Positions 10,092 through 20,236 of a DNA stretch of 64,000 nt are shown one piece after another. How positions within the stretch are numbered: position 1 is the stretch's first letter; each line of letters begins with the position of its first letter. The stretch is from Methylobacterium sp. CB376 (GTDB lineage: Bacteria > Pseudomonadota > Alphaproteobacteria > Rhizobiales > Beijerinckiaceae). The DNA lies in NCBI RefSeq assembly GCF_029714205.1, contig NZ_CP121648.1:2542001-2606000 (forward strand), written 5' to 3'. Made by a program: the position numbers and the translations under genes. The notes beneath the pieces were generated by a model. That model saw only the letters and a list, made by a program, of their open reading frames with translations. It was not told where the DNA came from and made no database searches.

Positions 10092-10104
10092 ATCCGTTAC
10101 GGAT
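10092..10104. promoter_or_regulatory. Short dyad upstream of the nitroreductase gene
   Basis: ATCCGT-T-ACGGAT (10092-10104), a perfect 6-bp dyad, overlaps the first base of TTGACA (10104-10109). It could be an operator, but no matching -10 exists at 16-18 bp. It lies in the 9898-10131 gap between the divergent cold-shock and nitroreductase genes, which otherwise shows nothing recognisable. Confidence 0.35.
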
Positions 10105-10131
10105 TGACAGACCGAATCGGAGGTGGCTCGC

Positions 10132-10881
10132 ATGGAAATGGCGCCCCCGGCGCGTCTTTGTGGCGCGGGCCGGTTGCGCGCGCCGATCCGGGGGGTGTGG
10201 CGCCTCATGGGCGATTCGGTGGCGGAGGCGATCCGCTCGCGGCGGGCGGTGCGGGCCTTCCGGCCGGATCCGGTGCCGGCCGGCACGGTGCGCGCCCTGC
10301 TCGACCTCGCCGCGCGGGCCCCGAGCGGCAGCAACATGCAGCCCTGGCGGGCCTACGCCGTGACGGGTGGCGTGCGGGAGGCGCTCTGCGAGGCGCTGGT
10401 GGCGGCCTACCTCGCCGGGGACGTGGGCGAGCCGGCCCATCGCTACTACCCGGAGGAGTTTTTCGAGCCCTATCGCGGCCGGCGGCGCGCGGTGGGTCTC
10501 GGGCTCTACGCGCTGCTCGCCATCCCGAAGGGCGATTCGGAGCGGATGCGGGCGCAGCACGCCCGCAACTTCCGCTTCTTCGACGCGCCGGTGGGGCTGG
10601 TCTTCACCATCGACCGGCGCCTCGCGGTCGGCAGCTGGCTCGATTACGGCGGCTTCCTGCAGACGCTGATGATCGCCGCCCGGGCGCGCGGCCTCGACAC
10701 CTGCCCGCAGGCCGCCTTCGCGCCCTACCACGCGGTGATCCGCCGCCACCTGCCGCTCACGCCCGACGAGAGCGTGGTCTGCGGCATGGCGCTCGGCTAC
10801 GCCGACCCGGAGGCGCCGGAGAACCGGCTGCTGCCGGAGCGCGAGCCGGTGGAGGGGTTCGCCACCCTGCTCGGGTTCTGA
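10132..10881 (+). CDS. Nitroreductase family protein
   Basis: FMN-dependent NAD(P)H oxidoreductase of the nitroreductase superfamily, which reduces nitroaromatics, quinones or flavin-like substrates as a dimer. Diagnostic features are SVAEAIRSRRAVRAF (FMN-binding Arg cluster), ARAPSGSNMQPWRAY, the central DAPVGLVFTIDR strand, GGFLQTLMIAARARGLDTC, and VCGMALGYADPEAPENR near the end. The ATG at 10132 is preceded by GGAGGT (10119-10124) at ideal spacing, so I take it as the start. Homologues more often begin at the in-frame ATG 10207 (MGDSVAEAI), so the 25 extra residues are uncertain. The gene ends 39 bases from the convergent typA stop, with a palindrome between them. Confidence 0.9.
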   Translation: MEMAPPARLCGAGRLRAPIRGVWRLMGDSVAEAIRSRRAVRAFRPDPVPAGTVRALLDLAARAPSGSNMQPWRAYAVTGGVREALCEALVAAYLAGDVGEPAHRYYPEEFFEPYRGRRRAVGLGLYALLAIPKGDSERMRAQHARNFRFFDAPVGLVFTIDRRLAVGSWLDYGGFLQTLMIAARARGLDTCPQAAFAPYHAVIRRHLPLTPDESVVCGMALGYADPEAPENRLLPEREPVEGFATLLGF

Positions 10882-10883
10882 CA

Positions 10884-10912
10884 CGGGATCCGCTTCGATC
10901 AAACGGATCCCG
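10884..10912. repeat. Hairpin II unit of dispersed repeat family 1 (copy A), likely shared terminator
   Basis: CGGGATCCG (10884-10892) / CGGATCCCG (10904-10912), a perfect 9-bp stem with loop CTTCGATCAAA. It lies between convergent nitroreductase and typA stops. The sequence is a shortened version of hairpin II in the copies at 27391, 44209 and 51071. Confidence 0.75.
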
Positions 10913-10920
10913 AACAGACC

Positions 10921-12744
<1,824 letters not shown>

Positions 12745-12832
12745 GGGGGGTCCGAAGCAAAAATCGCCCGGCCTGACGCGGGCCGCGGGTCGGCAGCCGG
12801 CAGGACGGGCGGGGGACATGCTGTTGCACCGC

Positions 12833-12859
12833 AATATAATGCGCGACGTCCCCCGGCAA
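12833..12859 (-). promoter_or_regulatory. Candidate typA promoter
   Basis: On the minus strand, TTGCCG (12859-12854) and TATATT (12838-12833) are separated by 15 bp in an otherwise extremely GC-rich gap. The -10 is a near match and the spacer is short. A leader of ~85 bases to the typA ATG would result. Confidence 0.4.
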
Positions 12860-12874
12860 GAGGGACCGATCGTC

Positions 12875-14203
12875 CTACTCGGCCGCGACCCGCCCCGGCG
12901 GCTCGGCCGGATGCACGTGCCCGCTCTGGATCAGCACCCGCCGCTCGGCGATGGCGCGGCGGGCCTGATCGAGCCCGAGCGTGAAGGCCGCCACCCCGGC
13001 ATTGTCGATCGCGCCGGTTCCGGCCCGCGCGAGCGCGGCCGCCAGGATCTCGTCGGCCTTGTGCTCCAGGGCGAAGAGGTCGTCCTCGTTCTCCATGTCC
13101 CGGGTCGCCCGCACGATGGCGAGGAGTTCGCGCAGCAGCTCCATGTCGCGGGCGCGGGAGCGGTTCGCCGCCCGCGACACCAGGGTGGCGCCGACCGAGC
13201 CCAGGATCGAGAGCACCATGACGAGCAGGTAGAACCAGTCGCCGTAGCGCTCGAAGAAGGTCTCGATCTCGCCGTCGTAATAGGCCTCGGCGCCGGGATG
13301 CAGGGGCAGCGAGCCGCCCTTGGCGGTGTCGGGCGCCTCGATCTGGTTGGCGAGGGGCACCTCGCCGACGATGGCCGGCCGGGTGACGAAGAGGAGGCGG
13401 GTGAGTTCCGAGACGGTGGCGTCCGGGAGCTTGGCCTGCGCGACGAGGCGGTGGCTCACCCCGAGCGTCGTGAAGGCCTCGGCCGGGCGCGAGGGCGTGC
13501 CGCCGAAGGTGCCGCGGCCGACCTCGACCGATTCGAAGGCCGGCCTGCGCCGGGCGATCGCCGCCGCCTCGCCGACCGGGATGAAGCTCAGGTGCAGGCC
13601 CGCCCGCGCGACGCCGGCCACGGCGTCGGTCATCGTCGGCCCCGTGAGGGGGGCGACCACGAGCGCCGCGTCGATCCGACCCTCCTGGAGGGCGTGCCCG
13701 ACCTCCTCGCCATGCGCGAGGGGAACGGTGGCGATGCTGCCCGGCGGCACCTCGTAATGCTCCAGGATGGTGGCGAGGAGCTGCGCGTTGCCGGCCTGCG
13801 GACGCACCACGCCGACGCGCCGGCCCTTGAGGTCGGCCACCTCGGAGGGACCGCCCTCGACGGTCACCAGCACGGCCGCGTCGCGGTGCAGGATGGCCAC
13901 GGTCTGCGTCGTGGCCGGAATGCCGACATCCGAGCGCACCACCGCGAGGTCGGCCTTCTCGCGCTCGGCCAGGGCCGCGCTCTCGGCGACGCCGCCCGCC
14001 GGCACGACCCGCAGGCGCACGTCCTCGTGGCCGCGGGCGAGGGATTGGGCGACGGCGCCCATCATCCGCGCGTCCTCGCCTCCCGGCGGCCCGACCGCGA
14101 CGCGCAGCGTCGTCGGCTGCCACGCCCACTGGTAGGCGAGCAGCCCGGCTGCCAGCAGGGCGAGCAGCGTCGCCACGGCGATCGGGATGTGACGGCGCAT
14201 CAT
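12875..14203 (-). CDS. Membrane-tethered TAXI-family solute-binding protein
   Basis: TAXI proteins are periplasmic binding subunits of TRAP transporters (glutamate-like and other organic acids). This one has an N-terminal anchor (HIPIAVATLLALLAAGLLAY), then the TAXI fold (TLRVAVGPPGGEDARMMGAV, VRLRVVPAGG, ADLAVVRSDV, DLKGRRVGVVRPQ, ALVVAPLTG). Unusually, residues ~340-362 form a second membrane helix (WFYLLVMVLSILGSVGATL). An ~80-residue helical cytoplasmic tail follows, so the domain is tethered at both ends. Length is 442, against ~320-340 for ordinary TAXI proteins. No TRAP permease gene is adjacent, so transport is unproven and a sensory role is possible. The start is ATG 14203 (MMRRHIPIAV has two adjacent Met codons). 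Confidence 0.85.
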   Translation of the reverse strand: MMRRHIPIAVATLLALLAAGLLAYQWAWQPTTLRVAVGPPGGEDARMMGAVAQSLARGHEDVRLRVVPAGGVAESAALAEREKADLAVVRSDVGIPATTQTVAILHRDAAVLVTVEGGPSEVADLKGRRVGVVRPQAGNAQLLATILEHYEVPPGSIATVPLAHGEEVGHALQEGRIDAALVVAPLTGPTMTDAVAGVARAGLHLSFIPVGEAAAIARRRPAFESVEVGRGTFGGTPSRPAEAFTTLGVSHRLVAQAKLPDATVSELTRLLFVTRPAIVGEVPLANQIEAPDTAKGGSLPLHPGAEAYYDGEIETFFERYGDWFYLLVMVLSILGSVGATLVSRAANRSRARDMELLRELLAIVRATRDMENEDDLFALEHKADEILAAALARAGTGAIDNAGVAAFTLGLDQARRAIAERRVLIQSGHVHPAEPPGRVAAE

Positions 14204-14355
14204 GACCGACCAAGGTGCGGCGCCACCCGGCCCGCGGCAAGGGGCCGTGACGCGACGCCCGCGGGCCGCCATCCAGCGGGACGGCCCGGCCGGTGCCGCG
14301 ATGGCCGCGGCGGGGGCGCGACCGCTCCTCCTCGGACACCACGTCCGGGACGAGG

Positions 14356-14453
14356 CCTAAGCGGAACGGGATTCGGCAATTCCGCTTGGCCGATTGTGTC
14401 CGCACGATTTTTCGCCGCCGACGCGGTGACCGCCTCGGCCCATGGTGCTCAGG
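14356..14453. repeat. Dispersed repeat family 2, copy 1
   Basis: Begins with an imperfect hairpin AAGCGGAAC...ATTCCGCTT and ends GACGCGGTGACCGCCTCGGC...ATGGTGCTCAGG. The same order of elements is found at 55515-55603, and the right half at 20850-20906. Here it reaches the stop codon of a small minus-strand ORF (stop 14454-14456). Confidence 0.55.
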
Positions 14454-14651
14454 TCAGACCGCCGCGCGGGCGGTGAGCGCGATCAGGGCGAGGAGCCCCG
14501 CGCCGAGGAGCGGCCCGAGGGAGGCCGCCACCAGGGCGGCCCTGTCGAAGGCCGGCGCCGCCGCGTAGCGCTTCGTCTCGGTCCCGTGCGGCCTGAGGAG
14601 CGGCGGCGGAGCGCCGCGCGCCGCCGCTCCCGGCGTCCAACTCTGTTGCAT
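14454..14651 (-). CDS. Small membrane protein of unknown function
   Basis: 65 residues with one predicted transmembrane helix at the C-terminus (ALVAASLGPLLGAGLLALIA, residues ~39-58) after a polar Pro/Arg-rich N-terminal part. It is an isolated gene: 250 bases from the TAXI gene and ~280 from livF. A repeat element abuts its stop. No family is recognised. Evidence for coding is the hydrophobic helix, the normal ATG and GC-biased third positions; a spurious ORF cannot be excluded. Confidence 0.45.
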   Translation of the reverse strand: MQQSWTPGAAARGAPPPLLRPHGTETKRYAAAPAFDRAALVAASLGPLLGAGLLALIALTARAAV

Positions 14652-14840
14652 GCCCGCGTCCCTGCCCGCGTGGGCCGCTCGCGCGGCCGTCGCGGATCGC
14701 CGTTTCTGGTCCCCGCATCACAGACGCCGCGGGTGAAGAGGGCGTAAACCGGGCAGGCGCCGCCGGGATCGTCGTAAACGGGCCGTTCTCCCGATCGGCG
14801 AAACGCGCGTCGGCCGCCCGGTCCGGCACCGTCAGCCGAC

Positions 14841-14932
14841 GAATTGCTTCGCAATGCGGGTTCCGGCGTCGCTCACGCGCCGCGCGGGCGTGTCATGCGC
14901 CGTCCGGACGTGATCGTTCGGACAGCGGATCA
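14841..14932. repeat. Dispersed repeat family 1, copy F (ends in livF stop codon)
   Basis: Hairpin I part GAATTGCTTCGCAATGCGG (14841-14859), linker GGCGTCGCTCACGCGCCGCGC, then hairpin II of the second subtype: TCATGCGCCGTCCGGACG / CGTTCGGACAGCGGATCA (14893-14932, 14 of 18 pairs). The last three bases of the element are the TGA stop of livF read on the minus strand. Confidence 0.7.
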
Positions 14933-15646
14933 GAGGCCCAGATAGGCCGCGGTCACGGCCGGGTCGCGGGCGATCGCCGCCGCGGGGCCGCGCAGGCGGA
15001 TGCGCCCGGTCTCCAGAACGTAGGCCTCGTCCGCGATGGCGAGCGCCGCCCCGGCATTCTGCTCCACGAGCAGGATGGTGCGGCCCTCAGCCCGCAGGGC
15101 CGCGATGATGGCGAAGATCTCCTCCACGATCAGCGGCGCCAGACCCATCGAGGGCTCGTCGAGGAGGAGCAGCTTCGGCTCGGCCATCAGGGCGCGGCCC
15201 ATGGCGAGCATCTGCTGCTCGCCTCCCGAGAGGTAGCCCGCCTGCTGCGACAGCCGCTCCCCGAGGCGGGGGAAGCGGGCCACCACCGCCTCCTGCCGCC
15301 GCGCCGCCTCGGCGCCGCCGACGTGGTAGCCGCCCAGGCGCAGGTTCTCGGCCACGCTCATGTTGGCGAAGACCTGCCGGCCCTCCGGCACCTGCACGAT
15401 GCCGCGCCGGGCGATGCGGTGGGCGGGCTCGCCCGCGAGGTCGCTGCCGTCCTCGCCCCAGCGGATCGCGCCGGCCCGGGGCGTCATCAGACCCGAGAGG
15501 CCGCGCAGGATCGTGGTCTTGCCGGCCCCGTTCGAGCCGATCAGCGAGACGATGCGGCCCCGCGGCACGGCGAGGTCGATGCCGTGGATCACGTCCGCCC
15601 GGCCGTAGCCGAGGGTCAGGCCCGTGACGCTGAGCAGCGCCGTCAC
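14930..15646 (-). CDS. livF: Branched-chain amino acid ABC transporter ATP-binding protein LivF (operon 1)
   Basis: Second ATPase of a Liv-type importer. Walker A GSNGAGKTTILRG, Q-loop/VPEGR segment IVQVPEGRQVFANMSVAENL, signature YLSGGEQQMLAMGRAL and Walker B LLLLDEPSMGLAPL are all intact. 238 residues from the GTG at 15646, which is the family length; upstream open frame is not conserved. The GTG overlaps the livG TGA as GTGA, so translation is coupled. It is the last gene of a livK-H-M-G-F operon. Its TGA stop is the outer edge of a dispersed palindromic repeat. Confidence 0.94.
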   Translation of the reverse strand: MTALLSVTGLTLGYGRADVIHGIDLAVPRGRIVSLIGSNGAGKTTILRGLSGLMTPRAGAIRWGEDGSDLAGEPAHRIARRGIVQVPEGRQVFANMSVAENLRLGGYHVGGAEAARRQEAVVARFPRLGERLSQQAGYLSGGEQQMLAMGRALMAEPKLLLLDEPSMGLAPLIVEEIFAIIAALRAEGRTILLVEQNAGAALAIADEAYVLETGRIRLRGPAAAIARDPAVTAAYLGL

Positions 15647-16431
15647 GGGGCGACTCCCTCGGCGGCCTTGGTGCCCAGATAGGCCTCGATCACGGCCGGG
15701 TGGGCGCGCACCTCCGCCGGGGTGCCGTCCGCGATGCGGCGGCCGAAATTCAGGACGGTCAGGCGGTCGCACAGGCTCATGACGAGGGGCATATCGTGCT
15801 CCACGAGGAGCAGGGTGAGGCCGCGCTCGTCGCGCAGGCGGCGCAACAGGGCGAGGAGCGCGTGGGTCTCGGCCGGGTTCATCCCCGCCGCCGGCTCGTC
15901 GAGGAGGACGAGGCGCGGCTCGCAGGCGAGCGCCCGGGCGATCTCGAGCCGGCGCTGGTCGCCGTAGGGCAGGCTGCCGGCCCGGCGCTCCGCCGCCTCG
16001 GCGAGGCCCACGAAGGCGAGCAGGTCGCGGGCGCGGGCCTTGGCGGCGCGCTCCTCGGCCCGGAAGCCGGGGCTGCGCCACAGGATGCCGAGCCCGGAGG
16101 AGAGCCGCGCGTGCATGCCGGTCATCACGTTCTCCAGCACCGTCATCTCCGAGAAGATGCGGATGTTCTGGAAGGTGCGGGCGAGGCCGCGCGCCGTACG
16201 CCGGTAGGGCGGCAGCCCGTCGAGGGGCCGGCCGTCGAGCTGGATGCGGCCGGCGCTCGGCGCGAGCACGCCCGAGAGCAGGTTGAACAGGGTGGTCTTG
16301 CCGGCCCCGTTCGGGCCGATCAGCCCGTGCACCGTGCCCGGGCTGACCGTGAAGTCGACGGAATCCACCGCGACGAGGCCCTGGAAGCGGCGGGTCAGGC
16401 CCTCGACCGCGAGGAGGGGGGGGCTGCTCAT
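15643..16431 (-). CDS. livG: Branched-chain amino acid ABC transporter ATP-binding protein LivG (operon 1)
   Basis: First ATPase of the Liv importer, 262 residues. The N-terminal part reads LLAVEGLTRRFQGLVAVDSV. Walker A is GPNGAGKTTLFNLLSGVL, signature SLPYGDQRRLEIARAL (the Y-G-D/Q-R form typical of LivG) and Walker B LVLLDEPAAGMNPAE. RTFQNIRIFSEMTVLENVM is the LivG-specific Q-loop region. ATG 16431 overlaps the livM TGA as ATGA. It pairs with LivF as a heterodimer on the LivHM permease. Confidence 0.95.
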   Translation of the reverse strand: MSSPPLLAVEGLTRRFQGLVAVDSVDFTVSPGTVHGLIGPNGAGKTTLFNLLSGVLAPSAGRIQLDGRPLDGLPPYRRTARGLARTFQNIRIFSEMTVLENVMTGMHARLSSGLGILWRSPGFRAEERAAKARARDLLAFVGLAEAAERRAGSLPYGDQRRLEIARALACEPRLVLLDEPAAGMNPAETHALLALLRRLRDERGLTLLLVEHDMPLVMSLCDRLTVLNFGRRIADGTPAEVRAHPAVIEAYLGTKAAEGVAP

Positions 16432-17273
16432 CGGGCCCCCGTCCGGGCGATGCGCCAGGGCAGGATGCCCCGCGGCATGAACAGGACCGCCAGCACGATG
16501 ATGAGGCCGTTCACCATCAGGCGGAAATCGGCGAGCGGGCGCAGCACCTCGGGCAGGAGCGTCAGGATCGCGGCGCCGAGCACCGGCGCCACCGGCGAGC
16601 CGATCCCGCCCAGGAGCGCGTAGCTCAGGATCGTCACCGCGGTCTCGAACCCGTACTCGTTGGGGCCGATGAAGGAGGAGACGTGGGCCGACAGGCAGCC
16701 CGCGAGGCCGGCGAGGGCCGAGGAGACCACGAGGGCGGTCATGCGGTAGCGCGGCAGGTTCACGCCCATCACGCCGGCCGCGGCCTCGTCCTCCCGCATC
16801 GCCTCCATGGCGCGCCCGATCCGCGAGCGGGCGATCAGCACGAGGGCGAGGAGCGCCGCCGCGAGCGTGCCGTAGATCGCCCCGACCCCGCCCTTCTCGG
16901 GGATGCCCGAGAGGCCGAGCGCCCCGCCCGCGTAGTCCCAGTTGAGGAAGACGATCCGGGTGATCTCGCCCAGTCCGATCGTCGCGATGGCGAGGTAGAC
17001 GCCGGTGAGCCGCAGGGTCGGGCCGCCGACCACGAGGGCGATCAGCGCCGGCACCGCGGCGGCGCCCGCCATCGCGACCGGGAACGGCACGCCGGCCTTC
17101 ACGGTGAGGAGCGCGCCCGTGTAGGCGCCGACCCCCATGAAGGCCGCCTGGCCGAGCGAGAGCTGGCCCACCGCCAGCACCACGTAGATCGACAGCGCCA
17201 GGATGCCGTTCACCCCGATCCCGTGGATCAGGCTCTGGTAGGTCCAGTAGAGATCGTCGAGGGTCTCCCACAT
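16428..17273 (-). CDS. livM: Branched-chain amino acid ABC transporter permease LivM (operon 1)
   Basis: Integral inner-membrane permease, 281 residues, ~8 hydrophobic helices. The conserved SLGQAAFMGVGAYTGALL segment near residue 42 and the EAA-type loop RAMEAMREDEAAAGVMGVN are LivM hallmarks. GGIGSPVAPVLGAAILTLLPE precedes the last helix. The start is ATG 17273 after the livH stop (11-base gap), and the stop overlaps livG. The substrate cannot be told; Liv-family systems also carry urea, short amides and aromatic acids. Confidence 0.94.
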   Translation of the reverse strand: MWETLDDLYWTYQSLIHGIGVNGILALSIYVVLAVGQLSLGQAAFMGVGAYTGALLTVKAGVPFPVAMAGAAAVPALIALVVGGPTLRLTGVYLAIATIGLGEITRIVFLNWDYAGGALGLSGIPEKGGVGAIYGTLAAALLALVLIARSRIGRAMEAMREDEAAAGVMGVNLPRYRMTALVVSSALAGLAGCLSAHVSSFIGPNEYGFETAVTILSYALLGGIGSPVAPVLGAAILTLLPEVLRPLADFRLMVNGLIIVLAVLFMPRGILPWRIARTGAR

Positions 17274-17284
17274 GGCGGCCTCCC

Positions 17285-18166
17285 TCAGGCGCGCTTGGCG
17301 GCCGCGCGGCCGAACAGGCCCATCGGCCGGAACCACAGCGTGGCCACGAGGAGCGCGAAGGCGGTGAGGTCCTTGAAGGTCGAGGAGATGTAGGCGGCGG
17401 TGAGCACCTCGGCGAAGCCGAGGAGGAGGCCGGCCACCAGGGCGCCGCGCAGGTCCCCGAGCCCGCCCACGATGATCACCGCGAAGCCCCGCAGCATCAT
17501 GTGCTCGCCCATGAAGGGCTGGATGGCGTTGAAGTTGAGGCCGACGAGGACGCCCGCCGCGCCGCCGATCGCCCCCGACAGGAACGAGACCACCCGCACC
17601 ATCAGGCCGCCGTTGATGCCCATCAGCGCCGCCGCCTCCGGGTTCTCGGCGACGGCCCGGATGGCGAGGCCGAGGCGCGAGCCGCGCACCAGCGCCAGCA
17701 GGGCGGCGACGAACAGGAAGGCCGCGCCGATGATCAGGAGCTGGGTCGTGCCGACCCGCACGCTGCCGAGGCTGTAGGCGCCGCCGTCGAAGATCGCGGC
17801 GGGGAAGCGGCGGATCTCGGTGCCGAGCCAGGCGGCCATGCCGGCATAGAGGAAGAGCGTCGCCCCGAGCGTGACCATCAGCGAGGCCAGTTCGGGGGCC
17901 TTGGCCCGGCGCAGGCGCGTGAGGAGCAGGCTGTCGATCGCCACCGCGACGAGGCCCGCCACCAGGGCGCCGACCGGCAGGGCAGCGGCGATGCCGAGCC
18001 CGAGCCCCTGCGTGGTCCACAGGGCCGCGAAGGCCCCGAGGGCGAAGTAGACGCCGTAGGTGAGGTTGATGACCCCCATCACGCCGAACATCAGGGTGAA
18101 GCCGACGGCGAAGAGCGCGTAGGTCGCGCCGAGGACGACGCCGTTGACGAGCTGCTGCTCAAGCAT
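17285..18166 (-). CDS. livH: Branched-chain amino acid ABC transporter permease LivH (operon 1)
   Basis: Partner permease of LivM, 293 residues from ATG 18166 (MLEQQLVNGVVLGATYALFA). Typical LivH motifs: VMGVINLTYGVYFALGAF, the cytoplasmic EAA loop GLAIRAVAENPEAAALMGIN, GAIGGAAGVLVGLNF and FAVIIVGGLGDLRGAL. The upstream open frame to 18277 is not conserved. It is separated from livK by 176 bases containing strong hairpins, which probably lowers its expression relative to the binding protein. Confidence 0.95.
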   Translation of the reverse strand: MLEQQLVNGVVLGATYALFAVGFTLMFGVMGVINLTYGVYFALGAFAALWTTQGLGLGIAAALPVGALVAGLVAVAIDSLLLTRLRRAKAPELASLMVTLGATLFLYAGMAAWLGTEIRRFPAAIFDGGAYSLGSVRVGTTQLLIIGAAFLFVAALLALVRGSRLGLAIRAVAENPEAAALMGINGGLMVRVVSFLSGAIGGAAGVLVGLNFNAIQPFMGEHMMLRGFAVIIVGGLGDLRGALVAGLLLGFAEVLTAAYISSTFKDLTAFALLVATLWFRPMGLFGRAAAKRA

Positions 18167-18279
18167 GGGACGCGTTCGGCATGGAGCCTTCGAATGGAGC
18201 CCGCGATCGGGGTGCGGCGGAGCGTGTGGATGGGCGCGGGGAGCCGCGCGCCGGCCGGGCGGCGCCGCGCGCCCCACCT

Positions 18280-18319
18280 CCCGCGCGGGGGTCCCGCGCG
18301 GGGGAGCGCGCCGCTCCCC
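18280..18319 (-). terminator. Hairpin cluster between livK and livH (attenuator / mRNA stabiliser)
   Basis: Two tandem 10-bp palindromes CCCGCGCGGG (18280-18289, 18293-18302) are followed by GGGGAGCG-CGC-CGCTCCCC (18301-18319). They sit just downstream of the livK stop. Such intercistronic structures usually let the binding-protein mRNA accumulate over the permease mRNA. Confidence 0.6.
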
Positions 18320-18342
18320 GCCTCACCGGCTCGCGGCCGGGC

Positions 18343-19479
18343 TCACTCCAGCAGCTGGAACTTGCCGCCCTTCATGGTGAGGACCACGACGCCCGACGTG
18401 TCGGCCGGGTCCCGGCTCTCCGAGAAGGAGAACGGCCCCATCACGCCGCTGTGCTTCACCTTGATGAGCGCGTCCTTGATCTTCTCGGAATCCGGCGCCC
18501 CGGCCGCGTCGATCGCCTTGGCGACGATGAACAGGGTGTCGTAGGCCTGGGCCGCGAACTGGTCGGGGCTGTCGCCGCTGTACTTCTCGCGGAAGGCGGC
18601 CACGAAGGCCTGGTTCGCCGGATCCTTCTTGCCGACGAACCAGGGGCTGCCGACGATGGTGCCGTCCGCCGCCGCGCCGGCGATCTCGCCGAGCTTGGGC
18701 GAGTTGAGGCCGTTGCCGCCGATGATGAACACCTTCGGGTCGATGCCGAGCTGCCGGGCCTGGAGCGCGATGCCGGACGCCGCCTCCACCAGCGCCGACA
18801 GCACGATCGCGTCCGGGTTCAGGCCCTTGATCTTGGTGAGCTGGGCCGAGAAGTCGGTGTCCTTCGACCCGAAGGTCTCGGTGGTCAGGGTCTCGATGCC
18901 GAGCTTCTCGAGCCCGGCCTTCATCACGTCGTAGGCCGACTTGGTGAAGGCGTCGTCGTTGCCGTACATCACGGCGACGCGCTTGACGCCGAACTTCTCC
19001 TTGGCGGTCCGCAGCGTCACCGGGATGACGTCGGCCTCGGGCAGCGAGGTGCGGAACACGTAGGGGCCGATCGCCGTGATGCCGTTGGCCGTGGTGGAGG
19101 TGCCGACGATCGGCACCTTGCGCTCGTTGGCGACCGGCCCGGCGGCGAACATCTCGTTCGACAGGGTCGGTCCGAGGATCAGCGGGACCTTGTCGCGGCC
19201 GATCAGCTTGCGGGCGGCGTTGAGCGCCTGCTCCTTGGCGCCGGCCGAGTCCTCGTAGGCGAGGGCGAGCGGCCGCCCGCCGAGCACGCCGCCGTTCCGG
19301 TTGATCTCCGCGAGCGCGAGGTCGAAGCCGCGCTGGATCGCGACGCCGTAGCGGCTGTTCGGCCCGGTCAGGATCTCGATGGCCCCGAGCTTCACCGGCG
19401 ACTTGTCCTGCGCGCCCGCGCCCGCGACCGCACCGAGCAGCATCGCTGCCGCCGTCATCCCCTTCATCAGCGAGCGCAT
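18343..19479 (-). CDS. livK: Branched-chain amino acid ABC transporter substrate-binding protein LivK (operon 1)
   Basis: Periplasmic type I binding protein (Peripla_BP_6), 378 residues. Signal peptide MRSLMKGMTAAAMLLGAVAGAGAQ split by AxA before QDKSPV. Mature features: VKLGAIEILTGPNSRYGVAI, ALAEINRNGGVLGGRPLALA, DSAGAKEQALNAARKLI, and TDFSAQLTKIKGLNPDAIVL. ATG 19479 is preceded by GGAGGGAGGAGCG, a very strong ribosome binding site, consistent with high expression. It is the first gene of the operon. Ligand unknown: the family binds Leu/Ile/Val but also amides and aromatic acids. Confidence 0.94.
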   Translation of the reverse strand: MRSLMKGMTAAAMLLGAVAGAGAQDKSPVKLGAIEILTGPNSRYGVAIQRGFDLALAEINRNGGVLGGRPLALAYEDSAGAKEQALNAARKLIGRDKVPLILGPTLSNEMFAAGPVANERKVPIVGTSTTANGITAIGPYVFRTSLPEADVIPVTLRTAKEKFGVKRVAVMYGNDDAFTKSAYDVMKAGLEKLGIETLTTETFGSKDTDFSAQLTKIKGLNPDAIVLSALVEAASGIALQARQLGIDPKVFIIGGNGLNSPKLGEIAGAAADGTIVGSPWFVGKKDPANQAFVAAFREKYSGDSPDQFAAQAYDTLFIVAKAIDAAGAPDSEKIKDALIKVKHSGVMGPFSFSESRDPADTSGVVVLTMKGGKFQLLE

Positions 19480-19676
19480 CCGCTCCTCCCTCCGCACTGC
19501 CCGCCCGCGCCGCAAACTGCCGCACAACGCGGCGCGGTGCCGGTCTTCTCGGCGGGGCGAACGCTGCCTTAGAGCAGGCGCGGGTCTCGGACAATCGTCG
19601 TATCGACCTCGAATCGCGGCGGAGCGCGCCGCGGCGGCGGCGGGCGGCCCGGTCTCGCGACCTTCGCGACGAGAAA

Positions 19677-19698
19677 GGCGGACCGCGACGGGTCCGCC
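19677..19698 (-). terminator. Intrinsic terminator after the META-domain gene
   Basis: Read on the minus strand: GGCGGACC-CGTCGC-GGTCCGCC followed by TTTCTC, 28 bases past the stop. A perfect 8-bp stem plus U-rich tail. Confidence 0.7.
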
Positions 19699-19726
19699 CG
19701 CTTTCCTCACGCCGCGGCGCGGACCG

Positions 19727-20236
19727 TCACAGCGCCCGGTCGAAGCGCAGTTCGCCCGCCTGCGACTTGATCACCAGCTGCGACCCGACCAGGTCCCACT
19801 GCGCCGAGGTGCGTAACGCCGTGAAGAACTGCATCTCCGTGGCGGCGAGGCCCTTGTCGCAGGCTTTCTTGGTGATCGCGAGCGGGCCGACCGCGAGGTG
19901 CTGCTCCTTCAGCGGGAAGGCCGTCGCCGCGAAGGTGTTGCAGCCGCCGAAGCCGCGGGCGCGGTACTGCTTGTCGATGATGAAGCTCGGCCGCTCGCTG
20001 CTCGGGAAGGGCTTGCCGTTCAGGCTGACCGCCGTCCAGGTGGAGTCGAGCGGGAAGATCTTCTCCTGCGCCTTGGCGGGCGGGATGTACTGCTTCTGCT
20101 CCGACTTGTCGCGGTTCTTCTGGCCGTAACCCAGGATCGCCTGCGCCGACGCCGAGGTGGCGCTCGCCACCTGAGCGGCGAACGCCACGAGCGCGACGGC
20201 ACCGGCCGCAGCCGCCATCCGCATCGTCATCATCAT
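19727..20236 (-). CDS. META-domain (HslJ-like) secreted protein
   Basis: 169 residues with a signal peptide (AAAAGAVALVAFAAQVASA, cleavage near ASA-QA). The META domain spans residues ~60-169: LDSTWTAVSLNGKPF, IIDKQYRARGFGGCNTFAATA, LAVGPLAITKKAC, ATEMQFFTALRTSAQWDLVG and LVIKSQAGELRFDRAL. GGCNTF and the K-x-C Cys pair are the domain's signature. META proteins (HslJ in E. coli) are linked to stress or novobiocin resistance, but the biochemical role is unknown. It is monocistronic, with a terminator just downstream. Confidence 0.85.
   Translation of the reverse strand: MMMTMRMAAAAGAVALVAFAAQVASATSASAQAILGYGQKNRDKSEQKQYIPPAKAQEKIFPLDSTWTAVSLNGKPFPSSERPSFIIDKQYRARGFGGCNTFAATAFPLKEQHLAVGPLAITKKACDKGLAATEMQFFTALRTSAQWDLVGSQLVIKSQAGELRFDRAL

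Noticed and set aside
10104..10109. TTGACA as a -35 box for the nitroreductase gene
   Set aside because: No acceptable -10 at 16-18 bp (CTCGCA), and the strong GGAGGT-ATG start at 10132 would lie upstream of the resulting transcript start.
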